A stretch of DNA of 64,000 bases from Desulfovibrio oxyclinae DSM 11498 (GTDB lineage: Bacteria; Desulfobacterota; Desulfovibrionia; Desulfovibrionales; Desulfovibrionaceae): positions 28,825 to 92,824 of the forward strand of contig NZ_AQXE01000012.1 in the NCBI RefSeq assembly GCF_000375485.1, given 5' to 3'. The notes under the pieces are model-generated. The model was not told where the DNA came from. It saw nothing but the letters and a program-made list of their open reading frames with translations, and made no database searches. The number at the start of each line of letters is the position of its first letter. The stretch's first letter is position 1. Made by a program: the position numbers and the translations under genes. Of this stretch, positions 1 through 8,067 are shown in pieces.

Positions 1-95
1 CACAGCCTCACAGCCTCACAGCCTCACAGCCTCACAGCCTCACAGCCTCACAGCCTCACAGCCTCACAGCCTCACAGCCTCACAGCCTCACAGCC
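1..95. repeat. 8-bp tandem repeat array (CACAGCCT)n
   Basis: Eleven perfect head-to-tail copies of the octamer CACAGCCT followed by seven bases of a twelfth. The array starts at the first base of the window, so its true length is unknown. It lies beyond the terminator of the leftward glycerol operon, in apparently non-coding DNA. A pure short-unit array like this is prone to slippage during replication. No function can be assigned from what is visible. Confidence 0.95.
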
Positions 96-184
96 AGCGC
101 CTCGCTATCCCCTAACGATGCGTCAAGATATTATTCCACAACTTGAAACAGTTAAGCCCAACCACCCTTGCATCCACAAGCCAC

Positions 185-215
185 AAAAAAAGGGAGCATC
201 CCGAAAGATGCTCCC
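185..215 (-). terminator. Rho-independent terminator of the glp ABC operon
   Basis: The perfect 9-bp stem GGGAGCATC / GATGCTCCC encloses a 6-nt loop. On the minus strand it is followed by a run of seven T (the A-run at 185-191). It sits just downstream of the glpV stop codon and closes the leftward operon. Confidence 0.9.
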
Positions 216-239
216 CGTATTCGTCACTTGGTGTGTGCC

Positions 240-1997
240 TTAACGGACACGACCTTCACGCCAAGCCTGAAGCAGCTCGTCGTACTTGACGGTTTCGCCC
301 TGCGGCTTCTCGTTGTCCAGCTTCGGCTTGGGAGCGCCGGGCTGGTTCAGCCAGTATTCGCGGGACTTCTTGGGATTCAGCTTGGGACCGCACTCGCCAA
401 GGACGTCTGCACGCTCAAGGCGGGCAAGGACCTTGTCCATTGCGGCGGCAAGGTTATCCATGGCTTCCTGCGGAGTCACTTCGCCGGACAGGGTTTCACC
501 GATGTTCTGCCACCAGAGCTGTGCAAGCTTGGGGTAGTCGGGAACGTTGGTGCCGGTCGGGGTCCATGCCACGCGGGCCGGGCTGCGGTAGAACTCGACG
601 AGGCCGCCGAGCTTCGGAGCCATCTTGCCCATTTCTTCGGTCATGAGGTCGGATTCACGGATGGGGGTCAGGCCTTCCATGGTCTTCTTGAGGGAAGTGG
701 TCTTGGCAACGCAGAACTGAGCGTAGAGCCAGGCGGCCTTCAGGCGCTTTTCCGGAGTGGACTTCAGGAAAGTCCAGGAACCGCAGTCCTGATAGCCGAG
801 CTTCATGCCTTCTTCCCAGTAGGGACCGTGCGGGGACGGAGCCATGCGCCACTTGGGCAGGCCGTTTTCGTCCACGACCGGGGTGCCGGGCTTGGACATG
901 TCCGCGGTAAACGCAGTGTACCAGAACATCTGCTGAGCGATGTGACCCTGTGCGGGGACCGGGCCGGACTCGTAGAAGGTCATGCCCAGCGCTTCCGGCG
1001 GAGCATACTTCTGCAGCCATTCCATGTACTTGGTCAGAGCGTACACGGCAGCGGGACCGTTGGTGGCACCACCACGGGCAACGGATGCGCCTGCAGGACG
1101 GCAGTCTTCCACGCGGATGCCCCATTCATCGACGGGCTTGCCGTTGGGCAGACCCTTGTCGCCGGCACCGGCCATGGAGAGCCATGCATCGGTGAAGCGC
1201 CAGCCGAGGTCCGGGCTCTTCTTGCCGTAGTCCATGTGACCGTAAACGCGAACGCCGTCGATTTCCTTCACTTCATTGGTGAAGAAGTCGGCGATGTCTT
1301 CATAAGCGGACCAGTTCACGGGAACGCCCAGCTCGTAGCCGTATTTTTCCTTGAACTTGGAACGCAGTTCGGGGTCCTGGAACCAGTCATAGCGGAACCA
1401 GTACAGGTTCGCGAACTGCTGGTCGGGCAGCTGGTAGAGCTTACCGTCGGGACCGGTGGTGAAGGAGGTACCGATGAAGTCATCGAGATCCAGGGTCGGC
1501 AGGGTCACGTCCTTGCCTTCGCCGACCATGAAGTCGGACAGCGGCAGCACGAAACCGTAGCGCATGTGGGTACCGATCAGGTCGGAGTCGTTGATGTAGC
1601 CATCGTAGATGTTCTGACCGGACTGCATCTGAGTCTGGATCTTTTCGATCACGTCACCTTCACCCAAAAGGTCATGGGTGATCTTGATGCCGGTGATCTC
1701 GGTGAAGGCCTTGGCCAGCACCTTGGACTCATACTCGTGAGTAGCGATGGTTTCGGAAACCACCTTGATGTCCATGCCGCGGAACGGTTCGGCAGCCTTG
1801 ATGAACCATTCCATTTCCTTCATCTGCTCATCTTTGCTCAGACTGGAAGGCTGGAATTCGGAATCCACCCACTTCTTGGCAGCCGCTTTGTACTGGGCGT
1901 CATCGGCCGAGCTCACGGTAGCGGTGAGCATGAAGGCCATCATGACCGCGAAGGTCACGACGATGCGCCAGTGTGATTTGGAAAGACGTGAGACCAT
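240..1997 (-). CDS. glpV: Glycerol ABC transporter, periplasmic substrate-binding protein
   Basis: A 585-residue extracytoplasmic solute-binding protein with an N-terminal signal peptide: basic residues, a hydrophobic stretch around residues 12-30, and a cut probably after the SSA at 29-31. It is long for the family, as GlpV-type glycerol binding proteins are. It is the last gene of a leftward six-gene operon in the order S-T-P-Q-U-V, matching the rhizobial glycerol importer. The start is supported by an AGGGAGGA ribosome site about 5 bases upstream. The name is inferred from operon order, general family appearance and the adjacent glpABC/glpK genes; the ligand cannot be proven from sequence. 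Confidence 0.85.
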   Translation of the reverse strand: MVSRLSKSHWRIVVTFAVMMAFMLTATVSSADDAQYKAAAKKWVDSEFQPSSLSKDEQMKEMEWFIKAAEPFRGMDIKVVSETIATHEYESKVLAKAFTEITGIKITHDLLGEGDVIEKIQTQMQSGQNIYDGYINDSDLIGTHMRYGFVLPLSDFMVGEGKDVTLPTLDLDDFIGTSFTTGPDGKLYQLPDQQFANLYWFRYDWFQDPELRSKFKEKYGYELGVPVNWSAYEDIADFFTNEVKEIDGVRVYGHMDYGKKSPDLGWRFTDAWLSMAGAGDKGLPNGKPVDEWGIRVEDCRPAGASVARGGATNGPAAVYALTKYMEWLQKYAPPEALGMTFYESGPVPAQGHIAQQMFWYTAFTADMSKPGTPVVDENGLPKWRMAPSPHGPYWEEGMKLGYQDCGSWTFLKSTPEKRLKAAWLYAQFCVAKTTSLKKTMEGLTPIRESDLMTEEMGKMAPKLGGLVEFYRSPARVAWTPTGTNVPDYPKLAQLWWQNIGETLSGEVTPQEAMDNLAAAMDKVLARLERADVLGECGPKLNPKKSREYWLNQPGAPKPKLDNEKPQGETVKYDELLQAWREGRVR

Positions 1998-2104
1998 AAC
2001 CTATCCTCCCTGGTTAGAATGTTGCTTGTAACATCCTTAACAACATCCGCTCGACCTCCACAGTAAAGGCCATACGGAATCAAACCGCAGTTTTTCCCCC
2101 TGTC

Positions 2105-2377
2105 TTACCCCCAACGCATGACTGTGACAAGCCATGCGGCGGCAATGCCCACTCCATACCAGAGCGGCAGGTCCGTCAGCCCGAGCCAGGCGAGGCAGAT
2201 GTAGCCGCTGCCGAGCAGGCCGATGAAGAGACGGTCTCCCCTCGTGGTGACAATGGGCAGAAAGCCCTTGCGCGCCACGGTGGGGGAAACAACCTCCCAC
2301 ACGGTCATGCAGCAGAGCATGACTCCAATGAAGACGAAGAACCAGGCCGTGACCGGCGTCCATACCATCCATTGCAT
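2105..2377 (-). CDS. glpU: Small membrane protein of glycerol importer (DUF2160 / GlpU-like)
   Basis: A 90-residue protein with about three hydrophobic segments (roughly residues 8-28, 48-66 and 72-87) and no soluble domain. It lies between the second permease and the binding protein, the position of GlpU in the rhizobial glp operon. Its role is unknown; proteins of this family accompany glycerol-type importers and may stabilise the permease complex. The gene ends about 107 bp before glpV, a gap with no obvious hairpin, so co-transcription is likely. Confidence 0.75.
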   Translation of the reverse strand: MQWMVWTPVTAWFFVFIGVMLCCMTVWEVVSPTVARKGFLPIVTTRGDRLFIGLLGSGYICLAWLGLTDLPLWYGVGIAAAWLVTVMRWG

Positions 2378-2398
2378 AACTGTACCTCCGTCTTCCTT

Positions 2399-3202
2399 CT
2401 ACACCCGACCCAGGGCAAAGCCCTTGGCCATGTAGTTGCGGACGAACCAGATGACGATGGCGCCCGGGATCATGGTCAGCACGCCCGCTGCGGCCAGACC
2501 GCCCCAGTCCATGCCGGAAGCCGAGACCGTGCGGGTCATGGTTGCGGCGATGGGCTTGGCGTTGACGGCTGTCAGCGTGCGCGCCAGCAGCAATTCCACC
2601 CAGCTGAACATGAAGCAGAAAAAGGCGGTGACGCCGATGCCTGATCGAATCAGCGGGATGAAGATGGTAGTGAAGAACCTCGGGAAACTATACCCGTCGA
2701 TGAAGGCGGTTTCGTCGATCTCCCTCGGAACGCCGGACATGAATCCTTCCAGAATCCAGACCGCGAGCGGCACGTTGAACAGGCAGTGCGCCAGCGCGAC
2801 CGCGATGGACGTGTCGAACAGTCCGACGGTCTGGTAGAAGTTGAAGAACGGCAGCAGAAACACCGCCGGGGGGGCCATCTTGTTGGTCAGCAGCCAGAAG
2901 AACATGTGCTTGTCGCCCAGGAAATTGTAACGGGAAAAACCGTACGCTGCGGGCAGCGCCACCGAAAGGGAGATGATGGTGTTCAGCGCCACGTACTTCA
3001 TGGAGTTGATATAGCCGTTGTACCACGAGGGATCGGTGAAGATCATGGCGTAGTTCGCCAGCGTGAAGTTCTCGGGCAGCAGGTTGAAGACCGAGAGGAT
3101 CTCATCCGTGGTCTTGAAGGACATGTTGACGAGCCAGTAGATCGGCAACAGCAGGAAGAACAGATAACAGATGAGAGCAAGCGTGCGTTTTCTTATCCTC
3201 AT
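2399..3202 (-). CDS. glpQ: Glycerol ABC transporter permease GlpQ
   Basis: A 267-residue inner-membrane permease of the MalG/UgpE (binding-protein-dependent) class. It has about six transmembrane segments and a cytoplasmic EAA-type loop around residues 165-185 (the motif region reads REIDETAFIDGYSFPRFF) that would contact the ATPases. It overlaps the upstream permease gene by 4 bp (ATGA), implying translational coupling. It pairs with GlpP to form the heterodimeric channel. The name rests on family plus operon order. Confidence 0.85.
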   Translation of the reverse strand: MRIRKRTLALICYLFFLLLPIYWLVNMSFKTTDEILSVFNLLPENFTLANYAMIFTDPSWYNGYINSMKYVALNTIISLSVALPAAYGFSRYNFLGDKHMFFWLLTNKMAPPAVFLLPFFNFYQTVGLFDTSIAVALAHCLFNVPLAVWILEGFMSGVPREIDETAFIDGYSFPRFFTTIFIPLIRSGIGVTAFFCFMFSWVELLLARTLTAVNAKPIAATMTRTVSASGMDWGGLAAAGVLTMIPGAIVIWFVRNYMAKGFALGRV

Positions 3203-4080
3203 TGCTCCTCTCCTTTACCGAGGTTGATGATCGAGGTGTAGAACACGAAGCAGATCAGCAGCACGATCAGGAAGTAGATCAGGGAGAACGCCGCCGCCGG
3301 GCCAACGTCGAACTGTCCCACGGCCATCTTGGTAAGGAACTGGCTGAGGAAGGTGGTCGAGTTGCCCGGTCCGCCGCCGGTAAGGACGAACGGTTCGGTG
3401 TAGATCATGAAGCTGTCCATGAAACGCAGCAGCAGCGCAATGAGCAGCACGCCGCGCATCTTGGGAAGCTGGATGTAGCGGAAAACCGCGAAGCGCGAGG
3501 CTCCGTCGATCTTGGCCGCCTGATAGTAGGCTTCCGGAATCGCCTGGAGTCCGGCATAGCACAACAGGACGATGAGCGGCGTCCAGTGCCACACGTCCAT
3601 GATAAGCACGGTCAGCCAGCTGTGGACCGGATCGGCGGTGTAGTTGTAGCTGATGTTCAGCACCTCGTTCAGGGTCACGCCTGCCAGTCCGATGTCCGGA
3701 CGGCTGAAGACCACCCAGATGGTGCCGACCACGTTCCAGGGAATCAGAAGCGGCAGCGCCAGCAACACCAGACAGGTGGAGGCGGCCACGCCCTTCTTCC
3801 TCGGTAGCGTGAGGGCCACGGCGATTCCCAGCGGAATCTCGATGGCCAATACGCAGAACGAGAAGGTCATCTGCCGGAACAGGGCGTCGTGCAGACGCTC
3901 GCTCCGAAGCATTTCCTTATACCACTCGGGACCGACGAACACGCTCATGCCCGGCCCGAGGATGTCCTGAACCGAGTAGTTCACGACAGTCATGAGCGGG
4001 ATGATGGCGCTGAACGCGACCACAAGGAACACGGGCAGGATGAGGAACCAGGCCCGGTTGTCAGACCATTTCTGCTGCAT
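3199..4080 (-). CDS. glpP: Glycerol ABC transporter permease GlpP
   Basis: A 293-residue permease of the MalF/UgpA class. The first transmembrane segment spans about residues 10-30 and about five more follow. The EAA loop (AIPEAYYQAAKIDGASRFAV, about residues 181-200) is clearly recognisable. It starts 12 bp after the end of glpT with a GGAGGAAAC-type ribosome site. It forms the membrane channel with GlpQ and docks on the GlpS/GlpT ATPases. Confidence 0.87.
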   Translation of the reverse strand: MQQKWSDNRAWFLILPVFLVVAFSAIIPLMTVVNYSVQDILGPGMSVFVGPEWYKEMLRSERLHDALFRQMTFSFCVLAIEIPLGIAVALTLPRKKGVAASTCLVLLALPLLIPWNVVGTIWVVFSRPDIGLAGVTLNEVLNISYNYTADPVHSWLTVLIMDVWHWTPLIVLLCYAGLQAIPEAYYQAAKIDGASRFAVFRYIQLPKMRGVLLIALLLRFMDSFMIYTEPFVLTGGGPGNSTTFLSQFLTKMAVGQFDVGPAAAFSLIYFLIVLLICFVFYTSIINLGKGEEQ

Positions 4081-4092
4081 GTTTCCTCCCCC

Positions 4093-5181
4093 CTATTTGG
4101 CCAGCCGGCCGTCGATGAAGATCTTGATCTTTTCCGGCGGCAGGAACACTTTGCAGTGATCGGCCGGGAGCTCCTGATCCTCGGACACGCGGGCCTTGAA
4201 GGTCGCATCGCCAAGGGCAAGGGTGACGATCTTTGCGCTGCCCTGATCCTCGACATTGGTGATTCTGGCCTCAAGCCCTTCGGCGTCCTTGCCACGAATG
4301 TCGATGTACATGGGGCGGATGCCCAGCTCGACCTTGGACGTGCCGGAAGCCTCCGCCGCGCGCCGGGTGCCGATGCCGGGGACGGGAATCTCCAGTCCCG
4401 CAGCCTTGGCGATGCCGTCCGCTACGCTGCATTCAACAAGGTTCATGCCCGGGCTACCGATGAAGTATCCCACGAAGGTGTGCTCGGGGTGCTCGAAAAG
4501 CTCCTCGGGCGTGCCTATCTGAACCAGCTCGCCTTCGTACATGACCACAATCTTGTCGGCGAAGGTCATGGCCTCAACCTGATCGTGCGTCACGTAGATG
4601 AGCGTATGCTCGAAGCGTTTGTGGATTTCCTTGAGTTTGCGGCGAAGCTGCCACTTGAGATGCGGGTCGATAACGGTGAGCGGTTCGTCGAAGAGAATCG
4701 CCGCCACGTCGGAGCGGACAAGGCCCCGTCCAAGGGATATCTTCTGCTTCGCGTCAGCCGAGAGTCCGGCAGCCCGCTTGTTCAGGTCTGCCGTGAGGTC
4801 GAGGCTGTCCGCGATCTCATGCACCCTTTTGTTGACCTGATCCTTGGGAATCTTCCGGTTCTTCAGGGGAAAGGCCAGATTTTCGTACACCGTCATGGTG
4901 TCGTAAAGCACCGGAAACTGGAAGACCTGAGCGATATTCCTTTGTTCCGGCGGCAGTTTGGTCACATCCTTGCCGTCATACAGGACCTTTCCGTGCGAGG
5001 GCACGAGCAGTCCGGAAATGATGTTGAGCATGGTGGTCTTGCCGCAGCCGGACGGCCCGAGCAGGGCGTAGGCCCCGCCATCGTCCCAGGTGGTGTGAAT
5101 ACGCTTGAGGGCGTAATCATCGGGCCCCTTGGGATTGGCCATGTAGCTGTGGGCAAGCTCATCGAGTTCAATGCGCGCCAT
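4093..5181 (-). CDS. glpT: Glycerol ABC transporter ATPase GlpT (non-canonical signature motif)
   Basis: A 362-residue CUT1/MalK-type ATPase. The Walker A GPSGCGKTT is at residues 42-50, Walker B with catalytic Glu (FDEP) at 164-167, and the H-loop His at 199 (YVTHD). A C-terminal TOBE-like domain follows. The ABC signature, normally LSGGQ, reads LSADAKQ at 140-146 and so is degenerate. With GlpS, which shows the opposite pattern, this predicts one competent and one degenerate ATP site in the dimer. Gene order and 17-bp spacing from glpS support a heterodimer. Confidence 0.87.
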   Translation of the reverse strand: MARIELDELAHSYMANPKGPDDYALKRIHTTWDDGGAYALLGPSGCGKTTMLNIISGLLVPSHGKVLYDGKDVTKLPPEQRNIAQVFQFPVLYDTMTVYENLAFPLKNRKIPKDQVNKRVHEIADSLDLTADLNKRAAGLSADAKQKISLGRGLVRSDVAAILFDEPLTVIDPHLKWQLRRKLKEIHKRFEHTLIYVTHDQVEAMTFADKIVVMYEGELVQIGTPEELFEHPEHTFVGYFIGSPGMNLVECSVADGIAKAAGLEIPVPGIGTRRAAEASGTSKVELGIRPMYIDIRGKDAEGLEARITNVEDQGSAKIVTLALGDATFKARVSEDQELPADHCKVFLPPEKIKIFIDGRLAK

Positions 5182-5198
5182 TGCGCTCCTCCCGAAGT

Positions 5199-6281
5199 CT
5201 AGTCGGCCCGCACCGGGGAAACCAGCAGGTTGCCCGATTCGCCGAAAACATAAAAGTCGTTGGGATCAAGAAAGACCGAAACCTCGTCGCCCACGCCGTA
5301 CTGATGCACGCCGACCTCCTGCGCCACCAGCGGCACATCCTCGTAGGTCATGTGAACGAAAGTCTCGGATCCGTTGATCTCCGAAAGCCCCACTGTGCCG
5401 TCAAAGCGCACGGTCCGGCCTTCCTGCCCCTTGAGGAACAGCCGGTTGGACCGCATCCCGAAGCGGTACTCGCCCGGCTCCAGATCGGCCAGACGTCCCT
5501 GCTGCGGAATCACCTGCCCCTTGCCGATGCGAACGTTGCCGTCCTCGATCACGGCGGGCACGAAGTTGATCGGCGGGTCGCTGAACACTTCGGCGACCTT
5601 GGTAGTGGCCGGATTGAGATACACCTCAGCGGTGGGTCCGGTCTGTAGCACGCGGCCCTCATGCATGACGATTGTTTCTCCGCCGAGCATGAGCGCTTCC
5701 GTGGGTTCGGTCGTGGTATAGACCACAATGGACTCGCGCCGTTCGAAGATCTGCTGCAATTCCTCGCGCAGCTCTTCACGCAGCTTGTAGTCCAGGTTGA
5801 CCAACGGCTCGTCGAGCAGCAGCAGTTCCACCCTCTTCACCAGCGCACGCGCGATGGCGCAACGCTGCTGCTGACCGCCGGAAAGCTCCGAAGGCAGCCT
5901 GTCGAGCAGGTGCTCGATATGCAGCATCTTCGCGGCTTCCTGCACGCGCCGTTTGATTTCGGCCCGCGAGGTTCCCGCGATTTTCAGCGGCGACGCTATG
6001 TTTTTGAAAACAGAGAGGGAGGGATAGTTGATGAACTGTTGATAGACCATTGCCACGCTTCGCTTGCGTACCGACATCCCGGTCACGTCCACATCATTCA
6101 TTATGACGGAACCGTTGGAAGGTCGATCCAGCCCCGCCATGATGCGTAGCAGCGAGGTCTTCCCGGCCAGCGTCCGTCCAAGCAGGACGTAACGTTTGCC
6201 GGGCTCCAGTTCGAGGTTGATGTCTTTTAAATGAATTTCCTGTCCGACATATTTGTCGACGTCCTTAAGAACAAGCCCCAT
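5199..6281 (-). CDS. glpS: Glycerol ABC transporter ATPase GlpS (H-loop His replaced)
   Basis: A 360-residue CUT1-type ATPase and first gene of the importer operon. Walker A GRTLAGKT is at about 35-42, the canonical signature LSGGQ at 133-137 and the Walker B LLLDEP at 154-159. Where the H-loop His should stand (YVTHD) the protein reads YTTTE, so the switch histidine is Thr191. The open frame extends 92 codons further upstream. I chose the ATG at 6281 because homology starts there and GGAG lies 7 bases before it. The longer start would run into the divergent glpA leader. Confidence 0.87.
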   Translation of the reverse strand: MGLVLKDVDKYVGQEIHLKDINLELEPGKRYVLLGRTLAGKTSLLRIMAGLDRPSNGSVIMNDVDVTGMSVRKRSVAMVYQQFINYPSLSVFKNIASPLKIAGTSRAEIKRRVQEAAKMLHIEHLLDRLPSELSGGQQQRCAIARALVKRVELLLLDEPLVNLDYKLREELREELQQIFERRESIVVYTTTEPTEALMLGGETIVMHEGRVLQTGPTAEVYLNPATTKVAEVFSDPPINFVPAVIEDGNVRIGKGQVIPQQGRLADLEPGEYRFGMRSNRLFLKGQEGRTVRFDGTVGLSEINGSETFVHMTYEDVPLVAQEVGVHQYGVGDEVSVFLDPNDFYVFGESGNLLVSPVRAD

Positions 6282-6303
6282 ATGCACACTCCAGCATTCG
6301 ACT

Positions 6304-6328
6304 TTCGGTTTCGTAAGCTTAAACCGAA
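6304..6328. promoter_or_regulatory. Inverted repeat in glpS-glpA divergent region, candidate operator
   Basis: TTCGGTTT (6304-6311) and AAACCGAA (6321-6328) form a perfect 8-bp inverted repeat around a 9-bp spacer, 22 bp upstream of the glpS start codon. DeoR-family glycerol repressors (GlpR) bind TTCG-containing palindromes, so a GlpR-like site is plausible. No regulator gene is present in the window. A TTGACA hexamer at 6353-6358 on the plus strand could be part of the glpA promoter but has no good -10 partner. Confidence 0.5.
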
Positions 6329-6513
6329 GAACCATCAAAACGTAACACCTGTTTGACACAGTCTCAACAAAAAACACTCTCCAACTCTGAAAATTCACAA
6401 GCAAAACGGGATTTGCGAAACGGCAACTCGCCACCGGGAAAAATCCGTGGCGATTCATCTCTCCATCTGCTAGCTTGGTCCTCCGAAAATGCGGCACCAT
6501 TGGAGCTGAAAAA

Positions 6514-8067
6514 ATGGAAACACAAGTGCTGATCATCGGCGGCGGAGCCACCGGCACCGGGCTGCTCAGAGACCTTGCCCTGCGCGGCGTCCCCTGCCTG
6601 CTGATTGAGAAACGCGATCTTAACGCCGGTGCGTCCGGCGGTAATCACGGCCTGCTGCACAGCGGCGGCCGATATGTCTCCGGCGACGCCGAAGCGGCCA
6701 TCGAATGTCGGGAAGAAGGCGAGATTCTCAAAAAACTCGCCCCGCAATGCATTGAGGAGACCAACGGCCTGTTCGTGGCCGTGGAAGGCGACGACGAAAC
6801 ATTCGCTTCGGAATTCCCTTCGCACTGCTCGCGTTGCGGCATCCCCTGCGAAGAACTTGACCCGGACGAGGCCAGACGGCTTGAGCCGTATCTTTCCGAA
6901 AAGACCGTTGCGGCCTACGAAGTGGAAGACGGCGCCATAGACCCCTTCATGCTCGCGCTGGACAACGTGGCTCACGCCGCGGCCCACGGAGCCAAGATCA
7001 TGCGCAACACGCGCGTCACCGGCTTCGACTCCGAAGGCGGCAGCATCAAGCGGGTGCACGTCTTTGACGAAACCGAGCAGTGCGAACGCACCATCGAGGC
7101 CGAAATAGTCGTCAACGCATCCGGCGCATGGGCCGGGGAAATCGCGGCCATGGCCGGCGCACAGGTCGGGGTGATCTGTTCCAAGGGCACCCTGCTCGTG
7201 ACGCAGGACAGGCTCTCGACCCGCGTCATCAACCGCCTCCGCAAGCCCTCGGACGCAGACATCCTCGTCCCGGGCGGCACGGTCTCCATCCTCGGCACCA
7301 CCAGCGTCCGGGTCGATTCGCCGGACGACGCCGTGCCCACTCGCGAAGAGTGCGTGCGGCAGGTGGAAGACGCCATGCGCATGATGCCCGTGCTGGAAAC
7401 CACGCGCTACATCCGGGCCTATGCGGGCATACGTCCCCTCATCAGCCTCGGCGGCGGCGATGACCGCAACGTGAGCCGCGGGTTCTCACTGGTGGACCAC
7501 TCAGACGAAAACATAAACAATTTCATCACCATATCCGGCGGAAAGCTGACTACCTACCGGCTCATGGCCGAAAAAACAGCGGACATGGTCTGCGCCAAGA
7601 TCGGCGTATCCAAGCCGTGCCTGACCCGCACCGAGCCGCTGCCTTCATCCGTTTCCGGACGATGGACCGAACCGGGCCGCGCCCCTCGCGAATTCGCCAC
7701 GGGAGACGCCCGCGCCGAGGTCATGCTTTGCGAATGCGAACTCATTCCGCGCTCGGTCATCGGCGAAGTGGTCCGCGGACTCGGCGACATGCGCGGCCGG
7801 TCGGCACTCAACGCCATCAACCTGCGCAGCCGCATGGGCAAAGGTCCGTGTCAGGGCGCGTTCTGCGGCCCGCGGGTCACCTCATTCCTTTATGATGAGG
7901 GCGTGGTCGGCGGCATGAGAGGCCTCGCCGAGCTGAAGTCCTTTACCCAGCGCCGCTGGAAGGGACAGCGTCCCGTCATGTGGGGCCGCACCGCCGAGCA
8001 GACCGAACTTCAGGAAGCGCTGCACTGCGCTCTGCTGGAACTGGAACTTACCGGAGATCAAGAATGA
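6514..8067 (+). CDS. glpA: Anaerobic glycerol-3-phosphate dehydrogenase, FAD subunit GlpA
   Basis: A 517-residue FAD-dependent oxidoreductase that oxidises glycerol-3-phosphate to dihydroxyacetone phosphate. The N-terminal dinucleotide fold starts at residue 4 (VLIIGGGATGTG), followed by the DAO-type catalytic body. A C-terminal BFD-like [2Fe-2S] region has CEC near residue 405 and a C-x4-C pair near residue 450 (GPCQGAFCG), as in E. coli GlpA (542 aa). The start at 6514 is preceded by GGAG at 8 bases; a TTG 13 codons upstream has no such site. It overlaps glpB by 4 bp. Confidence 0.92.
   Translation: METQVLIIGGGATGTGLLRDLALRGVPCLLIEKRDLNAGASGGNHGLLHSGGRYVSGDAEAAIECREEGEILKKLAPQCIEETNGLFVAVEGDDETFASEFPSHCSRCGIPCEELDPDEARRLEPYLSEKTVAAYEVEDGAIDPFMLALDNVAHAAAHGAKIMRNTRVTGFDSEGGSIKRVHVFDETEQCERTIEAEIVVNASGAWAGEIAAMAGAQVGVICSKGTLLVTQDRLSTRVINRLRKPSDADILVPGGTVSILGTTSVRVDSPDDAVPTREECVRQVEDAMRMMPVLETTRYIRAYAGIRPLISLGGGDDRNVSRGFSLVDHSDENINNFITISGGKLTTYRLMAEKTADMVCAKIGVSKPCLTRTEPLPSSVSGRWTEPGRAPREFATGDARAEVMLCECELIPRSVIGEVVRGLGDMRGRSALNAINLRSRMGKGPCQGAFCGPRVTSFLYDEGVVGGMRGLAELKSFTQRRWKGQRPVMWGRTAEQTELQEALHCALLELELTGDQE

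Noticed and set aside
1-95. CRISPR array
   Set aside because: The repeat unit is 8 bp with no spacers, so it is a simple tandem repeat.
168-1976. 602-codon open frame on the plus strand, antisense to glpV
   Set aside because: It mirrors the real glpV gene, has no domain or ribosome site, and its composition is that of high-GC antisense reading. Similar long antisense frames (for example 11085-12674, 18538-20364 and 58353-60668) were left out for the same reason.
6475-6513. Upstream TTG start for glpA
   Set aside because: It adds 13 residues without homology and lacks a ribosome site, while the ATG at 6514 has GGAG at ideal spacing.
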